From: Hippophae tibetana
Taxonomy: Eukaryota; Streptophyta; Magnoliopsida; Rosales; Elaeagnaceae
DNA length: 64,000 nt
Reading direction: 5' to 3'
NCBI GenBank assembly: GCA_037013495.1
Contig: CM072804.1
Coordinates: 37,302,501-37,366,500 of the forward strand
Shown here: positions 32,717-45,129 of the stretch, in pieces
How the letters are laid out: each line of letters opens with the position of its first letter
How positions within the stretch are numbered: the stretch's first letter is position 1
Position numbers and translations under genes: made by a program
The notes under the pieces: model-generated
Databases searched by the model: none
Told to the model about the DNA's origin: nothing
Seen by the model: the letters and a program-made list of their open reading frames with translations, nothing else

Positions 32717-32957
32717 TATGGGATAATTTTCAAAAATGTCCAAAAATTTTATTTTGTTGCAATTATGTCCACAATGTATAGGTAGTGATAAAAACATATA
32801 TAATTTTGGGCATAATTACATCATTATCTACATGTTGTGCGCATAATTGCAATTTAAAAATACACGTTGTTAGGCATATTTTTATCTTTAATTCATACGT
32901 TATTGGCATAATTGCAACAAAGTAAACATTTTTTATATTTTTGTAAATTATCCCATA
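32717..32957. mobile_element. MITE-like repeat, complete copy
   Basis: 241 bp with imperfect terminal inverted repeats TATGGGATAATTTT / AAATTATCCCATA. There is no coding capacity. The superfamily is unknown. Confidence 0.7.
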
Positions 32958-32998
32958 CATTGTGGGTATAAAACGTAATTAACCCTAATCCTAATCTG

Positions 32999-33150
32999 AA
33001 TGCCTATGTACTTGACCTTCTTGAACATCTTAACATTTCATCCACTTTTAGTGTGCTTACTATGTTTGAGTATCATTCACCTACTAAAGGATTTTTTGCT
33101 ATTTAAGCATCGAAAGATTCTTCTTCTTAAGAAAGGGCAACTAATGCAGA
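32999..33150 (+). pseudogene. Chromovirus C-terminal tail, duplicate 2
   Basis: NAYVLDLLEHLNISSTFSV then MFEYHSPTKG, a second copy of 32561-32705. Together with the MITE it shows a local tandem duplication. Confidence 0.7.
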
Positions 33151-33456
33151 AGCCAAGCCTATACCTTTTCATTTTTATTTCCAATTTATTGTATTATTTT
33201 TATTATCGTCGTTTATCATTTTCCTCTGCCAATTTTCATTTATGTTATGCGTGACTACCTTTAGGTGTATATGTAGAAGGAAAATGAGTGAGGTGAGATA
33301 CTTCTTCCATGATTCTTATTCTAAAACATTCATTTTTATTGAGCCATAGTAGCTCCTCCAATCAAGCATTTATCACTTGTAATTTTCTAAAAAATACTTG
33401 TTCTAATTTTTCATTTTCATCACTTATTTTAATATCAATAAATAATTTCTCCTATT
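33151..33456. other. Spacer, possibly old chromovirus 3' sequence
   Basis: T-rich with no recognisable frame. It follows the duplicated tail, so may be its 3' untranslated region. Confidence 0.4.
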
Positions 33457-33461
33457 ACAGT

Positions 33462-33868
33462 TGTTGGAAAAATTGGGTATATTTTTCCTATTCTAACTAA
33501 CCCGAAAAAATAATGTTATTGGAAATATAATGCTAAAATAAACTAAAATAGATATTGAAGTAGAAATATTAAAATAGAAAAATAAAAAACACAAGAAATT
33601 TAATGAGGTTCGATATAAATATTACCTAGGTCCTTGGGTGTCGTTGACCACTTTCACTATCTCCAAATGAATGAACTCTAAAATTACAGCTAATTGGGAA
33701 AATTTGAGTTAATCAATTACTCTTACAAAAGAGAGGAAGATTTACAAATTTTGGGATGTTTAGAAATGGTGGAGGTGGGCTTTATTTATATCCCAAAATA
33801 CAAAACCTATATTCATTCCTAACCAATGTGAGACTTTTCAAATTTGCTCACTAAGGAGCTATACTTTA
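33462..33868 (-). repeat. Tork-type 3' LTR
   Basis: Starts TGTTGGAAAAATTGG and ends near GCTATACTTTA. The minus-strand PPT AAGGTGGAGATT lies just inside at about 33869-33882. The inner edge is approximate. Confidence 0.85.
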
Positions 33869-33947
33869 AATCTCCACCTTAGCGACTTAGTGATTCTCAA
33901 ATGATTTTTTAATTCACTATATTAGCTATGCCAGTGCCAATTTAGAT

Positions 33948-35557
33948 TTACAAAATGTTAATCAAGTCCAGACAATGTTTGAACTTGATTGTCGTTACCA
34001 CCTTGGTTATCATATCCATAGGATTCTCTCGCATGAAATGGTAACGAACGTCAATATGCTTTGTTTGTGCATGGTAGACTTGGTTCTTTGTTAAATGAAT
34101 AGTACTTTGACTGTCACAAAACACCTTAATATGTGTTTGACCAACTCCTAAGTCTTCAAGCAAACCTCATAACCAAATAGCTTCCTTCACAGCCTCTATA
34201 ATTTCAATATACTCTACCTCTATAGTAGAAAAAAAAACTATGGACTACAAGGTAGACTTCTAACTGACCGGTGCTCTAACAAGAGTAAACACATAACCAG
34301 TAGTTGATCGACACGCTTATCTAAATCTCCTACATAGTTGAAATCACAATATTTGACTGCATATTGACCAACGGTATTATCCTGCTAAAATACTAAACCA
34401 ACATCTATAGTATTTAGAATATACTGTAGAATCCATTTCACAGCCAACTAATGTCCTTTACCAGGATCATGCATGTACCTACTTACAGTACGAATCACAT
34501 GTGAAATGTCAGGTCTTGTACACACCGTTGCATACATCAAGCTACCAACCGCATTTGCATACAATACCTTTGTCATGTACTCTCATTATACATCATTCTT
34601 GGGAGATAATTGAGCACTAAGCTTGAAATGAGGAACAAGCGGAGTACTTATAAGTTTAGTCTGTTTATTCATAACAAAACATTGTAATACCTTATTCAAA
34701 TATTGACTTTGGGTCAAACTAAGCTTCCTCTTCCTTTTGTCTGTGCTTATCTCTATGCTGAGAATCTTCTTGGCTTATCCCAGATCTTTCATCTCAAACT
34801 CATGACTTAGTTGAGCCTTTAATTTCTCAATTTCTTCTTGGCTCTTTGATGCAATCAACATATCATCGATGTATAATAGAAGATAGATGAAAGACTCATC
34901 TTGTAGCTTGCGAAAATACATGCAATGATCATGTGTGCTTTTGGTGTACTTCTGCTACAACACAAACTGATCAAATCGTTTGTACCACTACCTTGGAGAA
35001 TGCTTCAATCCATACAATGATTTGTTCAACTTACAAACCCAATTCTCTTTACTAGCAAAATTAAACCCTTCTGGTTAAGATATATAGGTTTCCTCTTCTA
35101 AGTCACCTTGTAGAAACACGGTTTTCACATCAAGTTGAACTAGTTCCAAATCCAACTGTGCTACCAAGGCTAACAAAATTATAATGGAGGAATGTTTTAC
35201 AACTGGAGAAAATACCTCAATATAATTTATTCCTTTCTTCTGAGTGTAGTCCTTAGCCACTAACCTTGCCTTGTAATGAATACCATCTTTGTTAGTAAAT
35301 CCCTCTTTCTTTGCATAAACCCATATGTAGCCAATTGCCTTCTTTCTCTTAGGTAGTTGTGTCAACTTCCATGTCTTATTCTTCTGAAGGGACAAAAATT
35401 CTTCATCCATGGTTTCCTTCCATCTTTCAACTTCAGGGCTTCTGATTGCTTCTTTATATATGGAAGGAACATCATCATGCACAACTAAAAATGCACAGGA
35501 CACCGTATTCTTAAACTGAGCATGTAGGTCTTCAAAATCTTTGTATCGAGCAGGCAC
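33948..35557 (-). pseudogene. Copia reverse transcriptase and RNase H (broken)
   Basis: RT starts at 35557 (VERWKETMDEEFLSLQKNKTWK, near 35440) and shows KARLVAKDYTQKKGI and QLDVKTVFLQGDLEEETY. In the decayed middle the region about 34865 still carries the 'tcatcgatgta' complement of YIDD. RNase H ends the frame with VFCDSQSTIHLTKN, then AQTKHIDVRYHFMRE and DMITKVV (34163-33948). Many stops lie between 34200 and 35070. Confidence 0.85.
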
Positions 35558-35602
35558 TTTGACATTTTGTTATCATGGCCTATCAGCTGCGATTTCTTCT
35601 TG

Positions 35603-36493
35603 TTAGTGTGGAGGTTCTTGGGTTAAGACCTCTTCATCTGATTCATCTTCTGTCAATGGAGGATCAACTTCTGTCTTATCTTCACTAACTCGATTAATAA
35701 TTTTTCTTTCAAACTCCATCTGCTTCAGAGTTTGCTCCACCTGCTCCAACATGCCATCAATCTTCTCAGTTACCTTTCTCCGCAAGGCAGATTCATCAAA
35801 GGTAACATATTTTCTGAAGATTAACTTTTTCATTTCAAGGCACCATAGTTGATATCCCTTAGAACCATAAGGGATCCCCAAAAAAATAGCTTTCTTGGCT
35901 CTTGGATCAAACTTTGATTCTATTACATGGTAGTATGCAATATAACCAAACACATGTAAGAAATCGTAATCTCTAGTAGGTACTCCAGACCATACCTCCA
36001 TAGGCATTTTGCCTTCAAGAGAAGACGATGGTAGATGGTTGATGAGATTACATGCAACAACAGCCTTTGCCTAATACTGCTTGCCTAACCCAACATTTGA
36101 CAATATACACTGAACCTTCTCTAGCAAAGTCTGGTTCATACATTCTACAACTCCGTTTTGTTATGATGTTCTTTGAATAGTGAAGTGTCGCACTATCCCA
36201 TCTTCTTCACAAAATTTCATAAATGGATCGTTTGTGTACTCACTACCATTATCATACCTCAAACGCTTTATCTTTCTACCAGTCTGAATTTCGATCATCT
36301 TCTTCCACTTGAAAAAAATTACCAATACTTCATTCTTCTTCTTCATGAGATATACCCAAACTCTTCTGGAGAAGTCATCAACGAAAAGGACATAATAATG
36401 TTTTTCATTCATGGATGGAGTTATTGTTGGCCCCCATACTTCAGTATGGATGTAATCCAAAATGCCCTTTTGTATTATGGAGAGTAGTGCCAA
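35603..36493 (-). pseudogene. Copia integrase (broken)
   Basis: The core is at 36493-36161: DYIHTEVWGP (first Asp), YYVLFVDDFSRRVWVY and KRLRYDNGSEYTND (second Asp). The frame ends in QRTS where QQNGVAERMN should follow. The region to 36007 is decayed. The C-terminal part (36007-35603) has PMEVWSGVPTRDYDFLHVFG and SKGYQLWCLEMKKLIF. Confidence 0.87.
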
Positions 36494-37123
36494 AACTTAC
36501 TCTTTTCTGCTTTCCCAATACACAATGCTCACAGAATTCCAAATTTCCAGTTCTTACATCTTTCAACAGGCCTTTCTTTACCAGAATTTGTAAAGATTTT
36601 TCACCAGCATGTCCCAAACACATATGCCACAGCTTGGTAGTTACTAAATCTCTTTCTTCCTCTGAAACTACTACTGATGTTGTCCCAATAACCGTACTAC
36701 CAATGTAGTTGTACAAGTTATTCTTCCAAACACCTTTCATCACCATAAGTCCTCCAGAAGTAACCTTCAATGCCCCATTTTGTATGGTCATAGTGAAGCC
36801 TTTTGATTCTAAGATTCCCACAACAATGAGATTCTTCTTCATATCTGGAACATAATGAACATCTGTCAAGAACCTGGTTGAACCCTCTTGATTCTTCAAA
36901 ATAATTGTACCAATCCCCAAAACTTTGCATGGATAATCATTACCCATGAAAACAACTTCACCGTCTAGTTCTTCAAAGTTAAAGAACCACTATTTGTTAG
37001 GGAAAAAAATGGAAGGTACACGCTAATTCAAAAATCCAATTAACAGGATGACATGTTGTTGACGAACCAACCAATGCAAAATTTGAATTTGAATTGCATT
37101 AAGCTACACATGCATCAGATTGC
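36441..37123 (-). pseudogene. Copia protease end and GAG-pre-integrase
   Basis: About 37050-37030 reads WIFELACTFHF where the aspartic protease motif (D-S-A/G) belongs, so the catalytic Asp is lost. The open frame 36947-36441 continues with MGNDYPCKVLGIGTI, FLTDVHYVPDMKKNLI and LWHMCLGHAGEKSLQIL, then CEHCVLGKQKRVSFG, the His2-Cys2 zinc finger of integrase. Confidence 0.87.
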
Positions 37124-37128
37124 ATAGC

Positions 37129-38921
37129 TTATGAGAAAAACCAACATCGACGATCCTACCAATACTTTGGGTTTATATTTATAAAACTCTCGCAAGTGCA
37201 CGAATCATTTAGTAGAAAATGACAAGTATACTCCCAAGGTCGATCTAAGGAAGGAATATATGTGGTTTTTAATTTATTATTCAAGCTTTTAAAAAACGAA
37301 ATTAAATCCTAAACATCCTATCACAATATTTAGGTTTTTTGTTTCTAATCTAATAACATAAAAATAAACATAGATACAGATTCAATAAATATTGATGCAA
37401 GTTTTATCATTTATAATAGTGGAGTATTTATGGATATCATAACTAAGTAATTATGCATGCTCATATTATTTAGGTTATAAAGATATAAATTGATATTTAT
37501 TGATTCTCTCTTTTTTATATGAATACCACATTTGGTGAGGTTAGATATTCTTTGTTAACTAAACAAATCAATTAAAACCTATGGGTGAGGTTGATAACTA
37601 ATTTGGTTAATTAAATTAATTCCTTTTTCTAAGAGATTGAAAATGAACCATTTAAATGCCACCTTTGGTGGGGTTAGATAGTTTAAACTTTATTCAAAGT
37701 GTCCAAATTAAACCTAAGAATTTAATTATTTGAGTACTAACTTTCATGTTTTAAAACCACTACTGAAAACATGTTGTCAATACATTTTTAGATAATAATT
37801 CTTATAAAAAATTTTGAAATAGAGCTTCACTCTAACTACCGGGCGATTGTACCAACAAATAAAGGAGCACTACTCTAAATCAGACCGGATAATTAAACCT
37901 TAAAATCTTCAGATTTAAGTTTGTAATGAAAAATAATATATTTATCTCTAACATTCTTAATATAAAATCTTGAATAAAAATAAAATCAATTCATTTTGGA
38001 GATTTTTACCTATTTAATATTTCGCAAGCATAACAACGTTATTATTATATCATGTTTACAAATAGCCAGCAATGTTAAATTTAATCACAGATAAATTAAA
38101 TATAACATATAAGAATAAAACATAAAAAATAACTACAAAGAAAATAAAATCCTTATAATACTTTGATGCTAACTCTGTTGCTAGAAAATCTCCAAAGGGA
38201 ATTTGCACTTTCATTTATTGAATAAAAAAGAAAATAAATTAGAAAAACATAATTAGTTCTTCTAAAAAAGAGAAGAACTCTAAAACTAAGAAAAATTAAA
38301 AACTAAGAAATGGAGAGAAAGAAGGAGAAGAGAAGATGTGTTTTTAGGTGTGTTTAGTTATGAAGAGAATAAAGGTATTTATAGGTGAGGAGGGGAAGAA
38401 AAAGTGGGTGAAAAAAATATTTAAAATGGTGGAAACGCGGAGTAGTGAATGATGACATCATTGCTGACATCATGCTGGCGTAGGGCACAACGGCGCGCGT
38501 GGATTGGGGCAGATGAGCGTAGCGGCGCGCATGGACTAGCACAGATGGGCAGCAGGTGCACACGGACTGGGCGCAGAGGCTAGCACGGTGCGCACGTTGT
38601 TGGTCGCGGTTGGGGCAGATGCTGGCGCGGCTTAGTGCACGATTTCCTCCTTTTTGACCCATTTTGTCCAATTTTTCATCTTTTTTTGACTTTTCCTCAT
38701 TTAATTTATGAATATATTTGTGATGTATTGCCTCCGGTATTTTTCTTTGAGTATTTAATTACTTTTTTAAGCAAAAATACCTGAAAAACAATAAAAATAC
38801 CCGTGATTCTGAAAAGATAGACTTATATAAATATATGATAAAATCATATAAATATATATATTTTTAATCAATTAATGTGCATAAAATCATGGTAATTTTA
38901 GTGCTTTTTGAGCACTCATCA
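37129..38921 (-). repeat. Family A 3' LTR
   Basis: Left end TTATGAG (one change from TGATGAG), right end GAGCACTCATCA. TATA box at 38376-38383. GC-rich cassette at 38475-38640. Confidence 0.95.
38480..38600. repeat. GC-rich degenerate 31-bp repeats in the 3' LTR
   Basis: About three diverged units of a ggcgcgc..gga(c/t)t..gcagatgggc type, the same motif as in the partner LTR (48407-48530) but fewer and more diverged. They create spurious open frames. Confidence 0.75.
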
Positions 38922-41769
38922 CAAGCCCGAACCAGCTTCTTGCTAGTCCCTTAGCAAGAGAAGCGATAAAAACTAAAAATTAAACTATCCTAAATCGCTT
39001 TTGTGGATTGACACTGTTGCATTTAGCCTATGCAACAAGCCTTTAAACCCTTAGGTTGCCCTAGTGTACGAGTTTGAGTCTTGAGGGTTTTCAGTAATGA
39101 TACCAACAAACATTGAACTAAATATAAAAATTGAAAGAAATAATAAAAACAACACCTTAAAAACTAAAATTACAACAAAATCAAAAATTAACTTTTTAGA
39201 ATAAAAGAAAACAACATAACACAAAAATGTCTCATACTTTTTAATCTCCTTTAAGATCATAATTAAAATCTCAAGCATAAGTTATTTTAATCTTCTTAAA
39301 CAATCATGATTTATTATAATAATTAGTCGAAAATCATTTTCATATTTCATATCAGAAATGTTTCAATTTAATTTCACCCAATTTCAGTGTCAAGAATCTG
39401 AATTCGCTTCGACTCTATTCCTCACTTGTCAATACTCTCAAAACACTGAATCTTATGGGTTCAAACACTCATACTAATTTATATGCAAAAGAGTTGATGT
39501 AGAGAAATGAACTAATATGTTTGCATATGTATAAAGAATAAAGACTCAAAGTATTATTTTGACGTTGATCTCATGAAAGAAATGGAATGTATAAATTATA
39601 AAATATCATATATAAAAATTATTTTCATGCATAAATCAAACTCATTAAGAAAGAATTTCAAGATATATGCCTTTTACAAATGAAGAAAGTATAATGACTT
39701 TTTAGGGAATTACTTCCTATATCTTTCTTTTGTAATTAGCCTTTACTCACAACTTTGTAGGCAATGTGGGTCATAGTATGTAGATTATACTATATATTCT
39801 TTATCTCTCTATTTTTTTTATGAAGATATTTTTCTATATATATATTTTAGAGAGTCAACCCATGTACAGATTGTACATTTTTTTAGGATTTTGGTGAGTG
39901 GTTAATTTTGTGGCTTTTCTGTTTGATTTTGGTTTAGGTCACCCCATATATGTCTTCTTTTTTTTGTAACAATCATGCACGAATGAGATAAAAGCATATA
40001 CTATCAATTTCTACTTAAATCATTTAATCGAAGCAAAAATAATAAAAAACAATACACGACACTCTATTAAGATAATAAAAAATTCATACATTCAATGCTA
40101 ATACCTATAGTGATCATCTAAAAATTTGAAGAAATAAGAAATGTGTTTGGAGTAGAAAAAATATATATTTCACTCTGAATAAGGGAAATTAGGCTCAAAT
40201 TATATCTCACAAAGCTAGTCTCCACTAAAAAAAATTCATAAACACCGATTTTGGGTTTAATATAATTTCCACATCTTATCAAGAAATACTAGTTATGACA
40301 AAAACTAACTAATTACCAAAAATAATTACAAAATATTTCATGATATGTTTTCAAAAATTAATCTAAAAGTACAAAAAACTTAACTCTTTACTTAAATTTG
40401 ATTTAAAGAAATGATAAATTTTTTTTGTTTTTTAAACTAATTCTAAAATTACTAAATCACAAAAACAAAATAAAACCAAACATAATAAAAATGAAAATGT
40501 GAACATAAAAAATATTTTTTTTTGTTTTTTTTAAATTGTTAAATGTTTTTTTTAAGAATGGTAACTTTTCACCACCCCCAACCTAGAACTTACATTTTCC
40601 TCAATGTAACAACTGTAAATTAAAGATAAAGCGAAAAGAGAATAAATATTACCTATTTCCTCAGAATGTGTAAGTAGTAATGTAGAAATGCAGGTGCATC
40701 CATCATGTTTATTAAAGTACACATAGACAGATCGCTATGAACTTCTAACATCTCAACAAATATTTTTAGTTTTAACAATTTTAAAATTATTCAAATGTAA
40801 TTAAACTAAAATAAACATAGAAATTAAGTAAATAAAACAAATAAGAGGAAATTACCTAAAATGATGGGTTGCCTTCCATTCAGCGCTTAGTTTAGCGTCT
40901 TAGCAAGACGTAACTTGGGGATTTCATTTTAAGTAAACTCAATGTCCCCACATCATTGAGTCAATCAAACCTACAGGTAAGACAAGGTTGTCTACCTATA
41001 CTTTTTTAGTCATGTCCTATGGATTTTCAAAATTTTCTGTACTTAAAACTAGGGACATGCTTGTGGGTTTTAGATAACCCACGTCTGGGTACAAATCAAA
41101 TAATTAAAGGCATCAAAACACAATTGTACCTAGATCAAACAAAAAAACTAACTCCTTAGATTGTAATTAAAACTTTAACTTTTTGGAGATAGTTTCAGAT
41201 TTTTTTTTTAAGTATAATTTCTAAGTTAAAATAACATAATCAGTATTAACCAAGAGTGCTCCCAGGAAAGAATGTGGGGACAAATGCTCATTCAAGACCA
41301 TCCTCCTTGACAGAGCAACGTTCCCAGGAAAGACTAATGGCACAAAGGCTTTTAGAAACTAGTCTCTTAGATAGAACTCTCTTATATCTTTACTTTTCAT
41401 GCTATTAAAATTAAGTTAATTAAGTTAAGTTAAGTTCAAATTTAAGTTAATTAAGTTAATGAAAATCTAATTTAATTAAGTTAAAAAATTAAGTTAATAA
41501 AAAACTAAGTTAATCAAGTTAAACGAAAATTAAACCAAAAATAAAATAAAAGAAAAAAACAAATATATTGAAAAAGGTAAAAGATAAAAAAAATAAAAAT
41601 ATATAAAATAAAAATAAAATCTAAAATTAAATAAAAATTAAACCAAAAATAAAATTTTAAAAGGTAAAAGAAAAAAAATAGAATAAAAACAATTGATTTT
41701 TTTTTTATATTTTTACAAAGAAAGTAATTAAATAAAAACAATTTTAATTTTTTTTCATAAGTTTTATTG

Positions 41770-41829
<60 letters not shown>

Positions 41830-42172
41830 ATTTATTAAATATTTTATTTTTTAATTTTTTTTTAAATATTTTTAAAATTTAAATATTGTTTTTACATAGT
41901 ATTTAATACAAAACACTAAACAAAACAAGTTAAACCCTAAGTTATTTTTTATCTTTTTTATTTTAAAAGAAAATCATAAAATAAAGTTTTAATTTTTTTC
42001 AAAATTTTTATTATTATTTTTATTTTATTTTTTGATATTTAAAATTTTAATTAATAATATTTTTTAAATATTTATTTTTAAATTTTTTCTTACTATTCAC
42101 AAACATCAATTTTTTATTTACTTATTATTATATATTTTTTGGGTTTTGTTTTACTATTCACAAACATCAATT
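38922..42172 (-). other. Family A noncoding 3' interior
   Basis: No recognisable frame. Landmarks: the LTR-proximal 'cttgctagtcccttagcaag' dyad (38939), the 'cacccccaacctagaactta' block (40575), the 'cagcgcttagtttagcgtct' block (40881) and an (ATT)n microsatellite at 41771-41821. Similar blocks appear in family B, so the region is probably functional RNA or regulatory sequence of this lineage rather than a lost gene. Confidence 0.7.
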
Positions 42173-42832
42173 GGACGAATCATTTTGTAGAAAATGGTAA
42201 GTATACTCTCAAGGACGATCTAAAGAAGAAATATATTTGGTTTTTAATTTATTATTCAAACTTTTAAAAAAGAAATTAAATCCTAAACATCCTATCACGA
42301 TATTTTGAGTTTTATGTTTTTAATCTAAAGACATAAAAATAAACATAGATAGAGATTCAATAAACATTTATGCAAATTTTATCATTTATAATAGTGGAGT
42401 ATTTATGGATATAATAACTAAGTTAATTATGTTTGCTAATATTATTTAGGTTATTAAAGATATAAATTGATATTTATTGATTCTCTTTTTTTTATATGAA
42501 TATCACCTTTGGTGGGGTTAGATATTTTTTGTTAACTAAACAAATCAATTACACCTATGAGTGAGGTTGATAACTAATTTGGTTAATTAAATTAATTCCT
42601 TTTTCCAAGAGATTGGAAATGAACCATTTAAATGCCACCTTTGGTGGGGTTAGATAGTTTAAACTTTATTCAACGTGTCCAAATTAAACCTAAGAATTTA
42701 ATTATCCGAGTACTAACTTTCAAGTTTTAAAACTACTATTGAGAACATGTTGTCAATAAATTTTCAGATAATAATTCTCATAAAAACTTTTGAAATAGAG
42801 CTTTACTCTAACTACCAGACGATTGTACCAAC
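42173..42832 (-). repeat. Internal fragment of a family A LTR
   Basis: Matches LTR sequence from 'ggacgaatcattttgtagaa' to 'ctaccagacgattgtacca' but lacks both LTR ends, the GC cassette and the TATA box. It abuts the protease stub directly. Confidence 0.88.
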
Positions 42833-43038
42833 ACATCCTCAACTATTCCCTTTGGATACTTAAGAGATCTATCTGCAAGTTGAAGGGACATAGTTGTGGG
42901 TTTTAAATCTCCTAAATTGAGCTGTAAGAATATAGAGTAGGGCATCAAATTTATACTAGCACCTAAATCAAGCATTGCTTTAGCAACCTTCCTATCCCCC
43001 ATAGTTATGTTTATAATAAAACTTCCAGGGTCTTTCAA
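42833..43038 (-). pseudogene. Athila-type aspartic protease stub fused to LTR
   Basis: KDPGSFIINITMGDRKVAKA followed by MLDLGASINLMPYS and KPTTMSLQLADRS is the Athila-lineage protease, with D-L-G at the catalytic position as is normal for that group. The frame ends ...GIVEDVLVQSSGS, where the last six residues come from the LTR fragment joined at about 42833. RT never follows. Confidence 0.88.
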
Positions 43039-43274
43039 CTTAGGGGTAGTTTGTGCTGAAGTACAACGCTAGAAATTTTTGATACTACTACTCGTTCATT
43101 CAGTTCATACCTGATTTTCTTAGTGCTCAACTCTTTGAAAATCTTAGCATATGAGGGCACATTCATGATCACTTCTAATAATGGTAAATTGATATTTACT
43201 TTAGATAGCATATTAAAAAGATCATAGAATTGCTTATCTTGTTTAGATTCTTTTAACCGGTGTGGAAAAGGTAC

Positions 43275-44663
43275 TTACAGCTGGTGTGGTTCTGTTTTCT
43301 TTTGAATTTTGGGGATGTCAAATGACTCCCCAATGAGTTTTTCAGAAGGCTTGTTAAGCTTAACACTTGTTTCTCCTTTTTGCGAGACTAGAATATTACC
43401 TTCTTTGTTACCTAAACTACAAGGTAGATTGTTAGTGATTTCAGGTAAACTGGTATTGACTACCTTACCACTTCGAAGGGTTCTTATATCCTTTGCTTGT
43501 TCTGGTTGACTAGGCAACTTTCCTGGTTCTTTCTTTTGCATTTGTTTAACCAGTTCCCCAACTTTAGATTCAATCCTTTTAACCGAAGCCTCCATGGTGT
43601 TCAACCTTTGATTATTCATCAATTGGTTGTCACGACTAACTTGAACAAAAGCATTCAAGCTATCCTCTAAGGTTGGCTTAAAAGATTGGCTTGGTCGGTA
43701 AGAATGGTTTTTATTCGACCTTAGTGTTGGACATTGGGTGTAGGTTGGGTAATATTTTTGTTTCCGATGATGGTTAGGGTGATTATAGGTATTTGGATGA
43801 TACCTTTGAAAGGATTTGACTTTCTCCATGGCATTGACACTAGAATCACAACTTTTTGAACAATAATGAGTACCATGCCCAATTGAAAAACACATTTCAC
43901 ACACCTCTTGATTTGGCATTTGGTGGGTAGTGAGAAGTTGCACTTGCTTAGTCAATTCAGCAAGTTGCAAGATTATCTCATTATCGGAGCCAACTTCATT
44001 GACTCTTTCTCTCCTTCTAGCACTTCTTTGTTGGGAATTAGAACCTAACAGCTCATAAAGATTATAAGTTTCCTCTGCGGTTTTTTCTCCCACAGCACCT
44101 CCAACAGCATTATCAACCATGTATTGACTCTATAGTGTTAATCCATCATGAAAGAATTGGTTCTGTAGCTGTAATGGAAAGTTATGATTATGACATTGAA
44201 TGAAAAGGAGTTTGAATCGTTCCTAAGCTTCATGAAAAGGTTCTTCATACATTTGAGAAAATGTTGCTATCTTCGTCCTTAGATCAACAGTCTTTTGATG
44301 GGAATAGAACCTACCCATAAACATTTCATATACTACCTCCCAAGTTTTTAGAGAACCCGACTGTAGAGTAATGAACCATGACCAAGCTTTATCCTTGAGG
44401 GTGTAAGGAAAACACCTCATCCTAAGTTGATCTTCATTAATTGCATGTAGTGGAAAGGTTTGGACAATAGCATAAAATTCTCGAATGAAATGCAAAGGGT
44501 CTTCATTAGGGACATCGTAAAAGGAAGGCAACAAAGAATAATGAATTTTTTTCAATTCATAATTCCTTGCAGTCTCTTGTAATTGTATGCCAGAAGTTAC
44601 ATTGCCAATGATTGGCATTGTATAATCTTTCTTCATTTTCCACCTATATTCAACATCTCCCAT
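43275..44663 (-). pseudogene. Family A gag, copy 2
   Basis: Frame 44663-44223 holds PIIGNVTSGIQL, NYELKKIHYSLLPSFYDVPN and QLRMRCFPYTLKDKAWSW, then FYSHQKTVDLRTKI, the Athila gag core. After a stop in place of Trp the frame 44120-43275 continues with GEKTAEETYNLYELLGSNSQ, a knuckle-like CEMCFSIGHGTHYC and TLRSGKVV near the gag/protease border. Very little damage: one nonsense and one short gap separate the two frames. Confidence 0.9.
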
Positions 44664-44837
44664 GGTTATTTGTAGTTAAAATTAATCCTCCTCCTATTGT
44701 GTGTATCCACATTTAGCTCTTAAAAAAAAATAGTAGATATCTCTAAGAAAGATTTCTCACTTGATAAAATGTATAGGCTTAAAGCAAAAAGGTGCAGAGA
44801 ACCTAAATTTTTTAATTTTTTTTGTACATATTTATTA

Positions 44838-44864
44838 TTATTATATATATATATATATATATTA
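44838..44864. repeat. TA microsatellite
   Basis: (TA)n tract between the two gag copies, in AT-rich noncoding sequence. Confidence 0.9.
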
Positions 44865-45129
44865 GAATAAAAATTAAGTAAAGAGAAAATTTAATTTTTT
44901 TTAATGCTAAATTTAAAAAATGGACACAATGTTTGAGACAAACGAATTTATTTCATTTGAATTTTATTACACACAAAATAAAACTAAAACAAAGGAAAAT
45001 ACAATAATGGGTGACCTCCCACGTAGGACTAAAATTTATCGTCTTCTAGTAAGACGTTGCTTGGAGATTGCAGAATGAAAAACTCAATATCTCCTCTTTA
45101 TTGAATTTATTTTACCCCATTTGACCATT

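Noticed and set aside
41514-41741. Hydrophobic minus-strand frame next to the (ATT)n tract
   Set aside because: An AT-composition artefact inside the noncoding 3' region of the family A element.
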